This document shows positions 1-8,802 of a stretch of DNA of 64,000 nt, in pieces. Under the pieces are notes generated by a model. The model did no database searches. It was not told where the DNA came from and saw nothing but the letters and a program-made list of their open reading frames with translations. The DNA lies in contig NZ_CP102263.1 in NCBI RefSeq assembly GCF_025147485.1, positions 3,609,501 through 3,673,500 on the forward strand. The letters are read 5' to 3'. This stretch comes from Bacteroides uniformis (lineage in GTDB: Bacteria; Bacteroidota; Bacteroidia; Bacteroidales; Bacteroidaceae). The stretch's first letter is position 1. The number at the start of each line of letters is the position of its first letter. The translations under genes were made by a program, and so were the position numbers.

Positions 1-453
1 ACCCAATGCCATGACGTTGGAATCGATGATACCTGCTTGCTGTGCTTTCTTCAAGGTATCGCAGGAGTAAGCGGAAGAGTAGCCTTCTTTGGATATACTG
101 TCATAAATGGGACTGAGGAACACATAGCTACAATCTGATTTATGTTTCAACACTTCTTCAAGAGAGTGGCAGGAACAACTGATGTGTCCCTTATATCCGA
201 ACGGTATCTGCGGATTGCGCCCGTTCAGATGAATTCCTTTCAGACCGAAAACGGATGCCAGCTGGAATTGCTCATGCGTGACAATGCGCGGCATATATTC
301 CATCGGCAACTGCCGCAGGAAATACTCCATCTCTTCTGCCGAAGCTCCCGGCTTGCGCAGATGGAGTATTTCCAAACCGTTTTGGAATAAGGAGGTAACT
401 GCCGCTGCTTCTCCTTCAAAGAATTGCGGCGTGGTAATGACTATCAGTTTCAT
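1..453 (-). CDS. Second ThiE/TenI-like thiamin phosphate synthase-family protein (partial)
   Basis: This frame stays open from an ATG at 453 down to the window edge, giving 151 residues with the C-terminus missing. It begins MKLIVITTPQFF and contains LHLRKPG, IHLNGR, a CSCHS segment and VFLSPIYDS, the order of strands expected in the TIM-barrel ThiE/TenI family. It is the last gene of the thiamin operon, 18 bases after thiF. A canonical ThiE is encoded earlier in the same operon, so this copy may be a TenI-like thiazole tautomerase or a diverged ThiE. The family is clear to me; the exact reaction is not. Confidence 0.8.
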   Translation of the reverse strand, partial: MKLIVITTPQFFEGEAAAVTSLFQNGLEILHLRKPGASAEEMEYFLRQLPMEYMPRIVTHEQFQLASVFGLKGIHLNGRNPQIPFGYKGHISCSCHSLEEVLKHKSDCSYVFLSPIYDSISKEGYSSAYSCDTLKKAQQAGIIDSNVMALG

Positions 454-471
454 ATCTTTATGGATGTTTGT

Positions 472-1206
472 CTATAATGAGAGAATATACGACTGCATGG
501 TTCTTAAATCAATCGTCCATAGCTTTCCTGCCAAGGGTTCACCGTAGCCGCAAATCAGTTTCAACACTTCATTGGCTTCTACGCTACCCACAATGGCAGG
601 GGTTACGCCGATAACCGATTTGTCCGGAGATGGCATGAGCAGTGTCCCTTCTTCATCCGGATAGAGGTCACGATAGTTTTTTGCACCCTCACCGTAGCAG
701 AAGACGGACACTTGGCCTTCAAAGCCTTGAATGGCACCATAAACGTAGGGCTTGCCCCAAGCGTTGCATACGTCATTCAGCAAGTAGCGGGTAGCGAAGT
801 TATCGCATCCGTCTACCACTATATCGTAGTTCCTTATCAGTTCTCCGGCATTCTTCTTGTCCAGACGGAAGGGGTATACTTCCACGTTTACATCGCTGTT
901 CAAACCCTGCACTCTACGGGCGCCACATAGAGGTTTAGGCTGTCCAAGGTCAGCTTCAGCATACAGAACCTGACGTTGAAGATTACTGATGCTGACCTGG
1001 TCATCGTCCACCAATCCCAGCGTTCCGACTCCTGCTCCCGCCAGATAGAGGGCAATGGGAGAACCCAATCCTCCCACACCGACTATCAACACCTTGGCAT
1101 TACGCAGTTTCTCTTGTCCGGCTTCGCCTATTTCGGGAAGGGACGTTTGTCTGGCATATCGGTTCATTTGTTCATTGTTATTAAGGTTCTGTATTCGGTC
1201 ACTCAT
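472..1206 (-). CDS. thiF: ThiF, ThiS adenylyltransferase (HesA/MoeB/ThiF family), cysteine-poor form
   Basis: ThiF adenylates the C-terminal Gly-Gly of the sulfur carrier ThiS, the first step in loading sulfur for the thiazole ring. The E1-type nucleotide site GVGGLGSP lies at residues 43-50, with NLQRQ at 75-79 and VVDGCDNF at 131-138. Length is 244 residues, as expected. The ATG overlaps the thiH stop by four bases (ATGA); M14 (MNRYARQ) is a possible alternative start. Unusually, the four zinc cysteines and the ThiS-acceptor cysteine of E. coli ThiF are missing: the first pair is replaced by NYRDLYPD (177-184), and the protein ends before the second pair. Confidence 0.92.
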   Translation of the reverse strand: MSDRIQNLNNNEQMNRYARQTSLPEIGEAGQEKLRNAKVLIVGVGGLGSPIALYLAGAGVGTLGLVDDDQVSISNLQRQVLYAEADLGQPKPLCGARRVQGLNSDVNVEVYPFRLDKKNAGELIRNYDIVVDGCDNFATRYLLNDVCNAWGKPYVYGAIQGFEGQVSVFCYGEGAKNYRDLYPDEEGTLLMPSPDKSVIGVTPAIVGSVEANEVLKLICGYGEPLAGKLWTIDLRTMQSYILSL

Positions 1207-2336
1207 CTCTTGAAAGCCTTCAAATCAAAACTCGCATCCCAATCTTTCCACACCGGTTCGCGCCCCAGGCGTTTCAACGCTTTGTCCACTTCCACAGCCT
1301 TGCGCTCGTCGCTGACATGAAACTGTTCCAGCGTTTGCGGATAGCTGTAATATCCTCCCGGCTCGGTCTTGCTTTCGGCGCTCATGGTTGTCACACCAAG
1401 TGTTGCCATATGGTCGCGTATATCGGCAGGCTCGCGGGTGGAGTAGGAGATGTCCACATCATGGTCAAAGATACGCATGGCAAAAGTGACTTGTGCCAGT
1501 TCGCAGTCGCTCATGATGACATTGGGCTGGAAGCCGCCATTCTCCGAAGGACGCATACGGGGGAAGTTGACGCTGTATTTCGTCTGCCAATAATGTTTCT
1601 GGAGATAGCGCAGGTGATAAGCCATCATGGTGATGTCTGTCCGCCATTCTTTCTCCAGACCGATGAGCACTCCCATGCCGATGGAATGGACGCCTGCCTG
1701 CCCCATACGGTCAAAACCGTTGACACGCCATTCAAACTTGGACTTCATGCCGCGGGGGTGGTAGATGTTGTAATTCGCTTTGTGATAGGTTTCCTGGAAA
1801 CAAATCACACCGTTCATGCCGTGCTCTTTCAGCTCTGCATACTCTTCCGTTTTTAAGGGCATCACTTCTATTTTCAGATTGCTGAAGTAGGGTTTTGCCA
1901 GGTCCAGTGCGCGGGCTATGTAGGGCACGCCTGCTTTGGCCGGATTTTCTCCCGTCACCAACAGCAAATTCTCGAAAGGTGCCAGCTTCTTGATGGCCTT
2001 GTACTCGTTCACGATTTCTTCTTCCGTCAGTATGGTACGCGGCATGGGGTTGCTGATGTGGAAACCGCAATACACGCAAGAGTTGGTGCAGGAATTCGTG
2101 ATGTAAAGAGGCACGAACATGGAGATGGTCTTCCCGAATCGTGCCTCGGTGTATTTCTTGCTCAATCGTGCCATCGTCTCCAGATAGGGGGCAGCGGCGG
2201 GTGAGATGAGGGCCATGAAGTCCTCTACATTACAATGTTCTTTGGAGAGGGCACGGCGTACATCCGCATCTGTCTTGGCATGGATGCGTGCCGTGGTTTC
2301 CTCCCAGGATATATGTTCTAATTCGTCTGAAAACAT
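1203..2336 (-). CDS. thiH: ThiH, 2-iminoacetate synthase (tyrosine lyase, radical SAM)
   Basis: ThiH splits tyrosine by radical SAM chemistry to make dehydroglycine, the glycine-derived part of the thiamin thiazole, and p-cresol. The CX3CX2C cluster motif is C83, C87 and C90 in CTNSCVYC, followed by GFHISNP. The length of 377 residues fits the family. The gene lies between thiC and thiF. Having thiH and no thiO in the operon indicates the anaerobic, tyrosine-dependent route, as expected for a gut anaerobe. Confidence 0.96.
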   Translation of the reverse strand: MFSDELEHISWEETTARIHAKTDADVRRALSKEHCNVEDFMALISPAAAPYLETMARLSKKYTEARFGKTISMFVPLYITNSCTNSCVYCGFHISNPMPRTILTEEEIVNEYKAIKKLAPFENLLLVTGENPAKAGVPYIARALDLAKPYFSNLKIEVMPLKTEEYAELKEHGMNGVICFQETYHKANYNIYHPRGMKSKFEWRVNGFDRMGQAGVHSIGMGVLIGLEKEWRTDITMMAYHLRYLQKHYWQTKYSVNFPRMRPSENGGFQPNVIMSDCELAQVTFAMRIFDHDVDISYSTREPADIRDHMATLGVTTMSAESKTEPGGYYSYPQTLEQFHVSDERKAVEVDKALKRLGREPVWKDWDASFDLKAFKR

Positions 2337-2356
2337 AGTGTTCTATCAATTCCCAT

Positions 2357-4045
<1,689 letters not shown>

Positions 4046-4061
4046 TTAGGTTTTGTTATGT

Positions 4062-4187
4062 AGAGATTTACGATTAGACAATTTACGATTGGAGTTTGTA
4101 TTGTTAAACAACCTCTCTCAACCGGTAGGTTTATGATTGCATGAGTAACTTCAATCGTAAATCGTAAATTGTCTAATCGTAAATCTC
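4062..4187. repeat. Inverted repeat with reiterated AATCGTAAAT words in the thiG-thiC gap
   Basis: The left arm starts GAGATTTACGATTAGACAAT (4063 onward) and the right arm ends with its exact reverse complement at about 4168-4187. The right arm also repeats the word AATCGTAAAT an extra time (4150 onward). The loop between the arms is about 57 bases. A copy of the right-arm word set stands just upstream of ileS (19789-19824). The transcript could fold into a long hairpin between two operon genes. Function unknown. Confidence 0.8.
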
Positions 4188-4196
4188 CCTGTTTTG

Positions 4197-4988
4197 TCAT
4201 TTTTCATTCAAGAAAGCCGTCAGCGGTGAGCTGGCTTCCGCAACAAAATTATCTGCCTGTATGCCCAGACCTGCTTCGTATGCCATGCGTCCCGCCTCTA
4301 CAGCCTGCTTGAACGCTACCGCCATGGTCACGGGGTCGCCCGCCACTGCAATGGCTGTATTCACCAGGCAAGCCGAAGCGCCCATTTCCATAGCCTCTGC
4401 CGCATGGCTCGGGGCACCGATACCGGCATCCACCACTACGGGGATATTGGCTTGTTCAATGATTATTCTCAGGAAATCCCTTGTCTGTAGTCCTTTGTTT
4501 GTACCGATAGGAGCACCCAGCGGCATGACGGTGGCGGCACCGGCTTCTTCCAGCCTCTTGCACAGTGTGGGGTCGGCCTGGCAATAGGGCAGTACCACAA
4601 ATCCTAACTTGACCAGTTCTTCCGTGGCTTTCAGCGTCTCTACAGAATCGGGCAACAGATAGCGGGGGTCGGGGTGTATCTCCAGTTTCAGCCAGTTCGT
4701 GCCGAAAGCTTCACGCGCCATCTGTGCAGCAAAAACAGCTTCTTCGGCATTGCGCACGCCGGAGGTGTTGGGCAGAAGCTGGATACCGGGATGCTGTATG
4801 TGTACCAGCATATTGTCTTCCTTGTTGTCCAGTTCAATGCGTTTCATGGCTACCGTCACCATTTCTGTGCCGGATGCCAGGATAGACTGCTCCATCACTT
4901 CATCGGAATTGAACTTTCCGGTTCCTAAAAACAGACGGGAGTTGAACTCACGTTCCGCAATCACTAATTTTTCCATATCAGTCGTCAT
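4197..4988 (-). CDS. thiG: ThiG, thiazole synthase
   Basis: ThiG builds the thiazole phosphate ring from deoxyxylulose phosphate, dehydroglycine and ThiS-thiocarboxylate. It has the family opening [12 protein letters not shown], the Schiff-base lysine region LKLEIHPD (K101), [14 protein letters not shown], and [19 protein letters not shown] near the phosphate site. Length is 263 residues. The ATG at 4988 lies 11 bases after the thiE stop; M5 (MEKLVIAE) is an equally good start by alignment. Confidence 0.97.
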   Translation of the reverse strand: MTTDMEKLVIAEREFNSRLFLGTGKFNSDEVMEQSILASGTEMVTVAMKRIELDNKEDNMLVHIQHPGIQLLPNTSGVRNAEEAVFAAQMAREAFGTNWLKLEIHPDPRYLLPDSVETLKATEELVKLGFVVLPYCQADPTLCKRLEEAGAATVMPLGAPIGTNKGLQTRDFLRIIIEQANIPVVVDAGIGAPSHAAEAMEMGASACLVNTAIAVAGDPVTMAVAFKQAVEAGRMAYEAGLGIQADNFVAEASSPLTAFLNEK

Positions 4989-4999
4989 ATATTAATTCT

Positions 5000-5650
5000 T
5001 TATTTTTCATTCTCCATTAAAGAAATGATTCTTTTCATTTCATCTGCCGGACTATCGGCATGCAGTACCGTGCCCGAAAGGGCAATCCCGCTTACCCCCG
5101 TCTGCATAACGGCTGGAATATCCGCTATGGTTATTCCACCGATGGCTACTATCGGAAGGTGTATATCCTTCTCCTGCATCCGGTGGATGATAGCTGTATA
5201 TCCTTCCAGTCCCAATATCGGACTCAGATTCTTCTTGGTAGTGGTGTAGCGGAAGGGGCCGCAGCCTATGTAGTCGGCACCGGCTTTGTAGTGTTGCAGT
5301 ACATCCTCAAAAGTATTGGCGGTACCGCCTATAATGTACTCCGCGCCCAGAATCCGGCGTGCGTCGGCTATGGGCATGTCTTTCTTTCCAAGATGTACGC
5401 CGTCGGCATGCAGTTTTCGCGCCAGTTCCACATGGTCGTCAATGATGAAGGTGGCACCGTATTGCCGGCAAAGGGCCTGCACTTCCAAAGCTACGGGTTC
5501 TATCGTTTCCACCGGGGTGTCTTTCATGCGCAGTTGCACCCAGCGGCAACCGCCCTCAAGAGCCATGCGTGCAGCATCCAGATACGAATATCGTTCCGTA
5601 TAGTGCGTGATGAACTGCATTCCTCCGTTTTTCAGTCTCTCGTCCTTCAT
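5000..5650 (-). CDS. thiE: ThiE, thiamin phosphate synthase
   Basis: ThiE couples hydroxymethylpyrimidine diphosphate and thiazole phosphate to thiamin phosphate. Visible family segments are VQLRMKD, FIIDDHVELARKLHADGVHLG, IGGTANT, DYIGCGPFRYTTTK and VAIGGI. I place the start at the ATG at 5650 (MKDERLKNGG): it follows the thiS stop by five bases, and the GGAGG of the thiS end plus GGAAG give a good ribosome site. An upstream extension to 5722 overlaps thiS and adds non-conserved sequence. The product is 216 residues. Confidence 0.93.
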   Translation of the reverse strand: MKDERLKNGGMQFITHYTERYSYLDAARMALEGGCRWVQLRMKDTPVETIEPVALEVQALCRQYGATFIIDDHVELARKLHADGVHLGKKDMPIADARRILGAEYIIGGTANTFEDVLQHYKAGADYIGCGPFRYTTTKKNLSPILGLEGYTAIIHRMQEKDIHLPIVAIGGITIADIPAVMQTGVSGIALSGTVLHADSPADEMKRIISLMENEK

Positions 5651-5655
5651 CTTCC

Positions 5656-5853
5656 TCACCCTCCGCAAGCTGCTTTGATAATGATGATGGGCATGTATTC
5701 CCTCAGGATGCATTTTGTCCATTCCGTGCGAAGTACAATACGGTTGTCTACGGCCACGGCAATGCCTTGCATCGGTAGGGCAAGTTCCTCGATAAGTTGT
5801 GAAAGGGTAGTGGCGCCGGTTTTCACTTCCTTGTTGTTGACCAATACTTTCAT
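5656..5853 (-). CDS. thiS: ThiS, sulfur carrier protein
   Basis: ThiS is a small ubiquitin-fold protein whose C-terminal Gly-Gly is adenylated and thiocarboxylated to carry sulfur to ThiG. The frame read from ATG at 5853 gives 65 residues starting MKVLVNNKEV and ending ACGG, the required terminal diglycine. A longer reading from 5895 adds a hydrophobic stretch not seen in the family. It is the first gene of the operon, directly behind the TPP riboswitch, and runs into thiE with a five-base gap. Confidence 0.95.
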   Translation of the reverse strand: MKVLVNNKEVKTGATTLSQLIEELALPMQGIAVAVDNRIVLRTEWTKCILREYMPIIIIKAACGG

Positions 5854-5936
5854 TTTTCTGTTCATTAAGAAATAAAACAATGGAAGTAAATACAAAGAAG
5901 CGTCTTTACGGCAAGTTCAGTGAAGAAAGAAATATC

Positions 5937-6010
5937 CAATTCCTACGGCAGTACTAACTGCATCAGGTTCGAGGGTATAATCTCAGCCCGTCGGGGCACC
6001 CCTTTGTCTT
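5937..6010 (-). promoter_or_regulatory. TPP riboswitch (THI element)
   Basis: Read on the minus strand, this leader shows the classic order GGGGTGCC, GGGCTGAGAT, ATACCC, GAACCTGATGCAGTTAGTAC and TGCCGTAGGAA. These are the conserved pyrimidine- and pyrophosphate-sensing helices of the TPP aptamer. It lies about 85 bases ahead of the thiS ATG and downstream of a TACCTTTG promoter box, so thiamin diphosphate should switch off the seven-gene operon. I could not see an unambiguous intrinsic terminator between the aptamer and thiS, so the mechanism (transcription or translation) is open. Confidence 0.97.
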
Positions 6011-6018
6011 TACGGCAA

Positions 6019-6026
6019 CAAAGGTA
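6019..6026 (-). promoter_or_regulatory. Bacteroides -7 box of the thi operon promoter
   Basis: TACCTTTG on the minus strand fits the Bacteroides -7 consensus TAnnTTTG and lies just upstream of the TPP aptamer. A TTTTG that could act as the -33 element is 22 bases further upstream, slightly more than the usual spacing. Confidence 0.65.
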
Positions 6027-6087
6027 AGGGAAAATCGGAAATAAAAAACAAAAGAACGTACTTTTTATTTCAGTGATTACTTTTTGT

Positions 6088-6630
6088 TTACTTGCGCCCC
6101 TTTGTGGCACGTATCTTTTTCAGCGTATTCCGAACAGTGGTTCTGACTCCAGTTGAATAAAAATCAAGCTCTGTATTTTCTAGTATCAGTTGCAATTCCT
6201 GTAGCAGTTCCGGCTCCTTCCTGCAAAGCAGATAGGCTATTCTGATGGAAAGGGCTTGCACTCCTATGCTTTCTTGCGGAGATAGCATGTGGTCCAGGCA
6301 GTAATTCAGCAAATCGACGGAGATTGGAGTAGGGATGGGAATATTATACAGTATAGATAATAAGAGACGTTTGGAACCGTCGTGCGTGCAGTCTATCAGC
6401 CGTTGAATGATTTCATCGTACAGTAGGATGAACCAGTCGGGATGGATTTCGCTCAATTTCTCGCATACCCATATTGCTCGCCATGACACCGTCTGTTTTT
6501 CATCGTATGTCAATCGGTATATATCTTCAAAATACTCGGGGCAGAGGCATACCTCTTGTACCAGAGAGTCTATCGATAACTTATGAATAGGTACTGCCAA
6601 GGTATTTCTGAACTCCGTAATCTTTTCCAT
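6088..6630 (-). CDS. Unknown protein, helical HEAT-like
   Basis: This gene encodes about 180 residues (MEKITEFRNTLAVPIHKL...) that I do not recognise by name. It is almost entirely predicted helical, with repeated L/I-rich helix pairs and no signal peptide, membrane span or cysteine motif, which resembles a HEAT/ARM-type repeat protein. A promoter box TATATTTG lies at 6654-6661, so the transcript leader would be very short for the ATG at 6639; I prefer the ATG at 6630. It stands alone between the thi operon and fabD. No function can be given. Confidence 0.75.
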   Translation of the reverse strand: MEKITEFRNTLAVPIHKLSIDSLVQEVCLCPEYFEDIYRLTYDEKQTVSWRAIWVCEKLSEIHPDWFILLYDEIIQRLIDCTHDGSKRLLLSILYNIPIPTPISVDLLNYCLDHMLSPQESIGVQALSIRIAYLLCRKEPELLQELQLILENTELDFYSTGVRTTVRNTLKKIRATKGRK

Positions 6631-6653
6631 ATATCCCATTTTGTTGTGAGTGG

Positions 6654-6684
6654 CAAATATAAAGGAAATGGCCTACTAAAACAA
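6654..6684 (-). promoter_or_regulatory. Promoter of the HEAT-like gene
   Basis: On the minus strand TTG (6682-6684) is followed after exactly 20 bases by TATATTTG (6654-6661), matching the Bacteroides TTTG/TAnnTTTG pattern. It lies next to the fabD terminator hairpin. Confidence 0.65.
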
Positions 6685-6685
6685 G

Positions 6686-6715
6686 AAAGGCTGTCTATTT
6701 GAAGAAAGACAGCCT
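6686..6715 (-). terminator. Terminator after fabD
   Basis: AAGGCTGTCTT and AGACAGCCTT form a 10-bp stem, followed on the minus strand by TTCTTGTTTT. It lies 23 bases beyond the fabD stop. Confidence 0.75.
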
Positions 6716-6737
6716 TGAAAATATTCTATTTAAGGAA

Positions 6738-7625
6738 TTATGCAATCCCGTGAGCCGTAGCTTCCGGTGCAATCTTCTTGATAAGACCTTGCAGCACTGC
6801 ACCAGGACCGCACTCTGTGAAGTCCGTAGCACCATCGGCAACCATGTTCTTCACTGTTTGCGTCCAACGTACCGATGCTGTCAGCTGAGCCACCAGGTTC
6901 TTCTTGATTTCTACCGGGTCAGTATGAGGCATAGCGTCTACATTCTGATATACGGGGCACTTCGGAGCATGGATTTCTGTTGCATTGATGGCTGCTTCCA
7001 GTTCAACTTTGGCAGGGTTCATCAGCGGAGAGTGGAACGCACCGCCTACCTTCAACGGCAGAGCACGCTTTGCACCTGCAGCCTTCATCAGTTCGCAAGC
7101 CTTGTTGATACCTTCTATGGAACCGGAAATTACAATCTGTCCCGGGCAGTTATAGTTGGCTGCCACGCAAACTTCACCTTCAGCACTTACTTGAGCGCAG
7201 ATTTCCTCAACCTTTTCATCCGGCAGGGCAATAATGGCTGCCATAGTGGAGGGCTGTGCCTCGCAAGCCTTTTGCATAGCCATGGCACGGGCATACACCA
7301 GTTTCAGACCATCTTCAAAGCTCAGTGCACCGGCAGCAACCAAGGCAGAGAACTCGCCCAATGAGTGACCGGCGGTCATCTCCGGCTTAAAGTCATCGCC
7401 CATGCAGAGGGCGGAAATAACGGAATGAAGGAACACGGCAGGTTGGGTAACTTTAGTCTGGCGCAGGTCTTCATCTGTTCCGTTGAACATAATATCAGTA
7501 ATACGATACCCGAGGATATCATTTGCTTTCTCAAAAAGTTCCTTGGCTAATGCCGAATTTTCGTACAGGTCCTTTCCCATGCCAACGAATTGGGCACCTT
7601 GACCCGGAAATACAAATGCTTTCAT
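6738..7625 (-). CDS. fabD: FabD, malonyl-CoA:ACP transacylase
   Basis: FabD moves malonyl groups from CoA to acyl carrier protein to start fatty acid elongation in the cytoplasm. The N-terminus FVFPGQGAQFVGMG and the nucleophile motif GHSLGE are exact for the family; GGAFHSPLM supplies the catalytic histidine region. I start at the ATG at 7625 (MKAFVFPGQGAQ, 295 residues); the longer open frame to 7697 lacks homology and crosses the promoter box. It is monocistronic, with its own TACCTTTG box (7663-7670) and a terminator. Confidence 0.97.
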   Translation of the reverse strand: MKAFVFPGQGAQFVGMGKDLYENSALAKELFEKANDILGYRITDIMFNGTDEDLRQTKVTQPAVFLHSVISALCMGDDFKPEMTAGHSLGEFSALVAAGALSFEDGLKLVYARAMAMQKACEAQPSTMAAIIALPDEKVEEICAQVSAEGEVCVAANYNCPGQIVISGSIEGINKACELMKAAGAKRALPLKVGGAFHSPLMNPAKVELEAAINATEIHAPKCPVYQNVDAMPHTDPVEIKKNLVAQLTASVRWTQTVKNMVADGATDFTECGPGAVLQGLIKKIAPEATAHGIA

Positions 7626-7662
7626 ATTTACTCGTTTTTTAGTGTTTAAATAAAAAGTGCTG

Positions 7663-7670
7663 CAAAGGTA
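7663..7670 (-). promoter_or_regulatory. -7 box of the fabD promoter
   Basis: TACCTTTG on the minus strand, 38 bases ahead of the fabD ATG. No well-spaced -33 element is evident; TTTG lies 24 bases upstream. Confidence 0.5.
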
Positions 7671-8023
7671 GAGGTTTTTCTGATATTCACCGCACAAACG
7701 GATGTTTTTTGTGCAATGCCCTTACTTTAAGGAGGGAAGCTAAAATACAATATGTATGCTTGGGCCTTCTGTGGTATCCGGAGGCTGAAATACTTATAAA
7801 TGAAACACTTTCTCCTTATTGTACTTCCTACAATTAGACCTCTTGTATATTCTTGTAAATTACATATTGTATTCCATACGATAACAACTGAAAATGATAT
7901 TGTATAAAGTAAGATATGTATTCAGTTGAAAAATAATGCTTTATAATATTATAAAAATATTCTTTTCCTTTATTGCAAATTAGAAAAACCTATTTATATT
8001 TGCAGCGCTTAACGAGATATATT
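7671..8023. promoter_or_regulatory. fabD-xylR divergent intergenic region with a 13-bp inverted repeat
   Basis: No gene is seen in this AT-rich stretch. It holds a perfect 13-bp inverted repeat, AATACAATATGTA at 7744-7756 and TACATATTGTATT at 7861-7873, plus related TATTGTAT words around 7897. The xylR promoter is recognisable as TTG (7973-7975), 19 bases, then TATATTTG (7995-8002). The repeats may be operators for the xylose regulator; that is inference. Confidence 0.6.
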
Positions 8024-8755
8024 ATGCAAAACATAGAACAAAAAACGCCGTTGGCAAACAATCATATCTCTGTGGACTGTGTAGTGATTGGTTTTGACGG
8101 AGAACAGCTAAAGGTTCTGCTGATTAAGCGTGCAGGAGAGGAAGAAGGAGAAATCTTTCATGATATGAAGCTTCCCGGAAGTTTGATTTACATGGATGAG
8201 GATTTGGATGAAGCTGCCAAACGGGTGTTGAATGAATTGACGGGGCTGAAGAACGTCAATCTGATGCAATTCAAGGCATTCGGCTCAAAAAACCGTACGA
8301 AGGACCCCAGAGATGTACATTGGCTGGAACGTGCCATGCAGTCCAAGGTAGAGCGTATTGTCACCATAGCCTATCTTTCCCTGGTGAAGATAGACCGCGC
8401 ATTGAACCGTGATTTGGACAATTATCAAGCTAGTTGGGTAGCCATGCCGGATATAAAGGCTCTGGCATTCGACCACAACCTGATTATCAAGGAGGCCATT
8501 ACCTATGTCCGTCAGTACGTCGAGTTCAACCCGTCTTCACTGTTCGACTTGTTGCCGCGTAAGTTCACCGCATCCCAGCTTCGCACTTTGTACGAACTGG
8601 TGTATGACAAGCAGTACGACGTACGCAATTTCCATAAAAAAATTGCCTTGATGGAGTATGTCGTCCCCCTGGAAGAAAAACAGCAGGGCGTGGCCCACCG
8701 GGCGGCACGCTACTACCGTTTCGACAAAAAGATATACAATAAAATCCGACGGTAG
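8024..8755 (+). CDS. xylR: XylR-like Nudix-fold transcriptional regulator
   Basis: The first ~150 residues are a Nudix domain (HISVDCVVIGFDGEQLKVLLIKR...) and the last ~90 form a winged helix (TASQLRTLYELVYDKQYDVRNFHKKI). The Nudix box reads G-S-L-I-Y-M-D-E-D-L-D-E-A-A-K-R-V-L-N-E-L, so the REUxEE catalytic core is degraded to R-V-L-N-E-L and hydrolysis is unlikely. This is the pattern of the Bacteroides AraR/XylR regulators that sense sugars or their phosphates. It is followed directly by xylB, xylA and xylE. The start is ATG 8024; a frame from 7973 would need TTG inside the promoter. Confidence 0.9.
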   Translation: MQNIEQKTPLANNHISVDCVVIGFDGEQLKVLLIKRAGEEEGEIFHDMKLPGSLIYMDEDLDEAAKRVLNELTGLKNVNLMQFKAFGSKNRTKDPRDVHWLERAMQSKVERIVTIAYLSLVKIDRALNRDLDNYQASWVAMPDIKALAFDHNLIIKEAITYVRQYVEFNPSSLFDLLPRKFTASQLRTLYELVYDKQYDVRNFHKKIALMEYVVPLEEKQQGVAHRAARYYRFDKKIYNKIRR

Positions 8756-8802
8756 CCGGATTGTAAATTCTTCATATCACTTTCATTTTAATATTGATAG
8801 AA

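Noticed and set aside
7973..8023. Extended xylR start at a TTG
   Set aside because: The extra codons lie in the promoter; the Nudix domain starts properly from ATG 8024.
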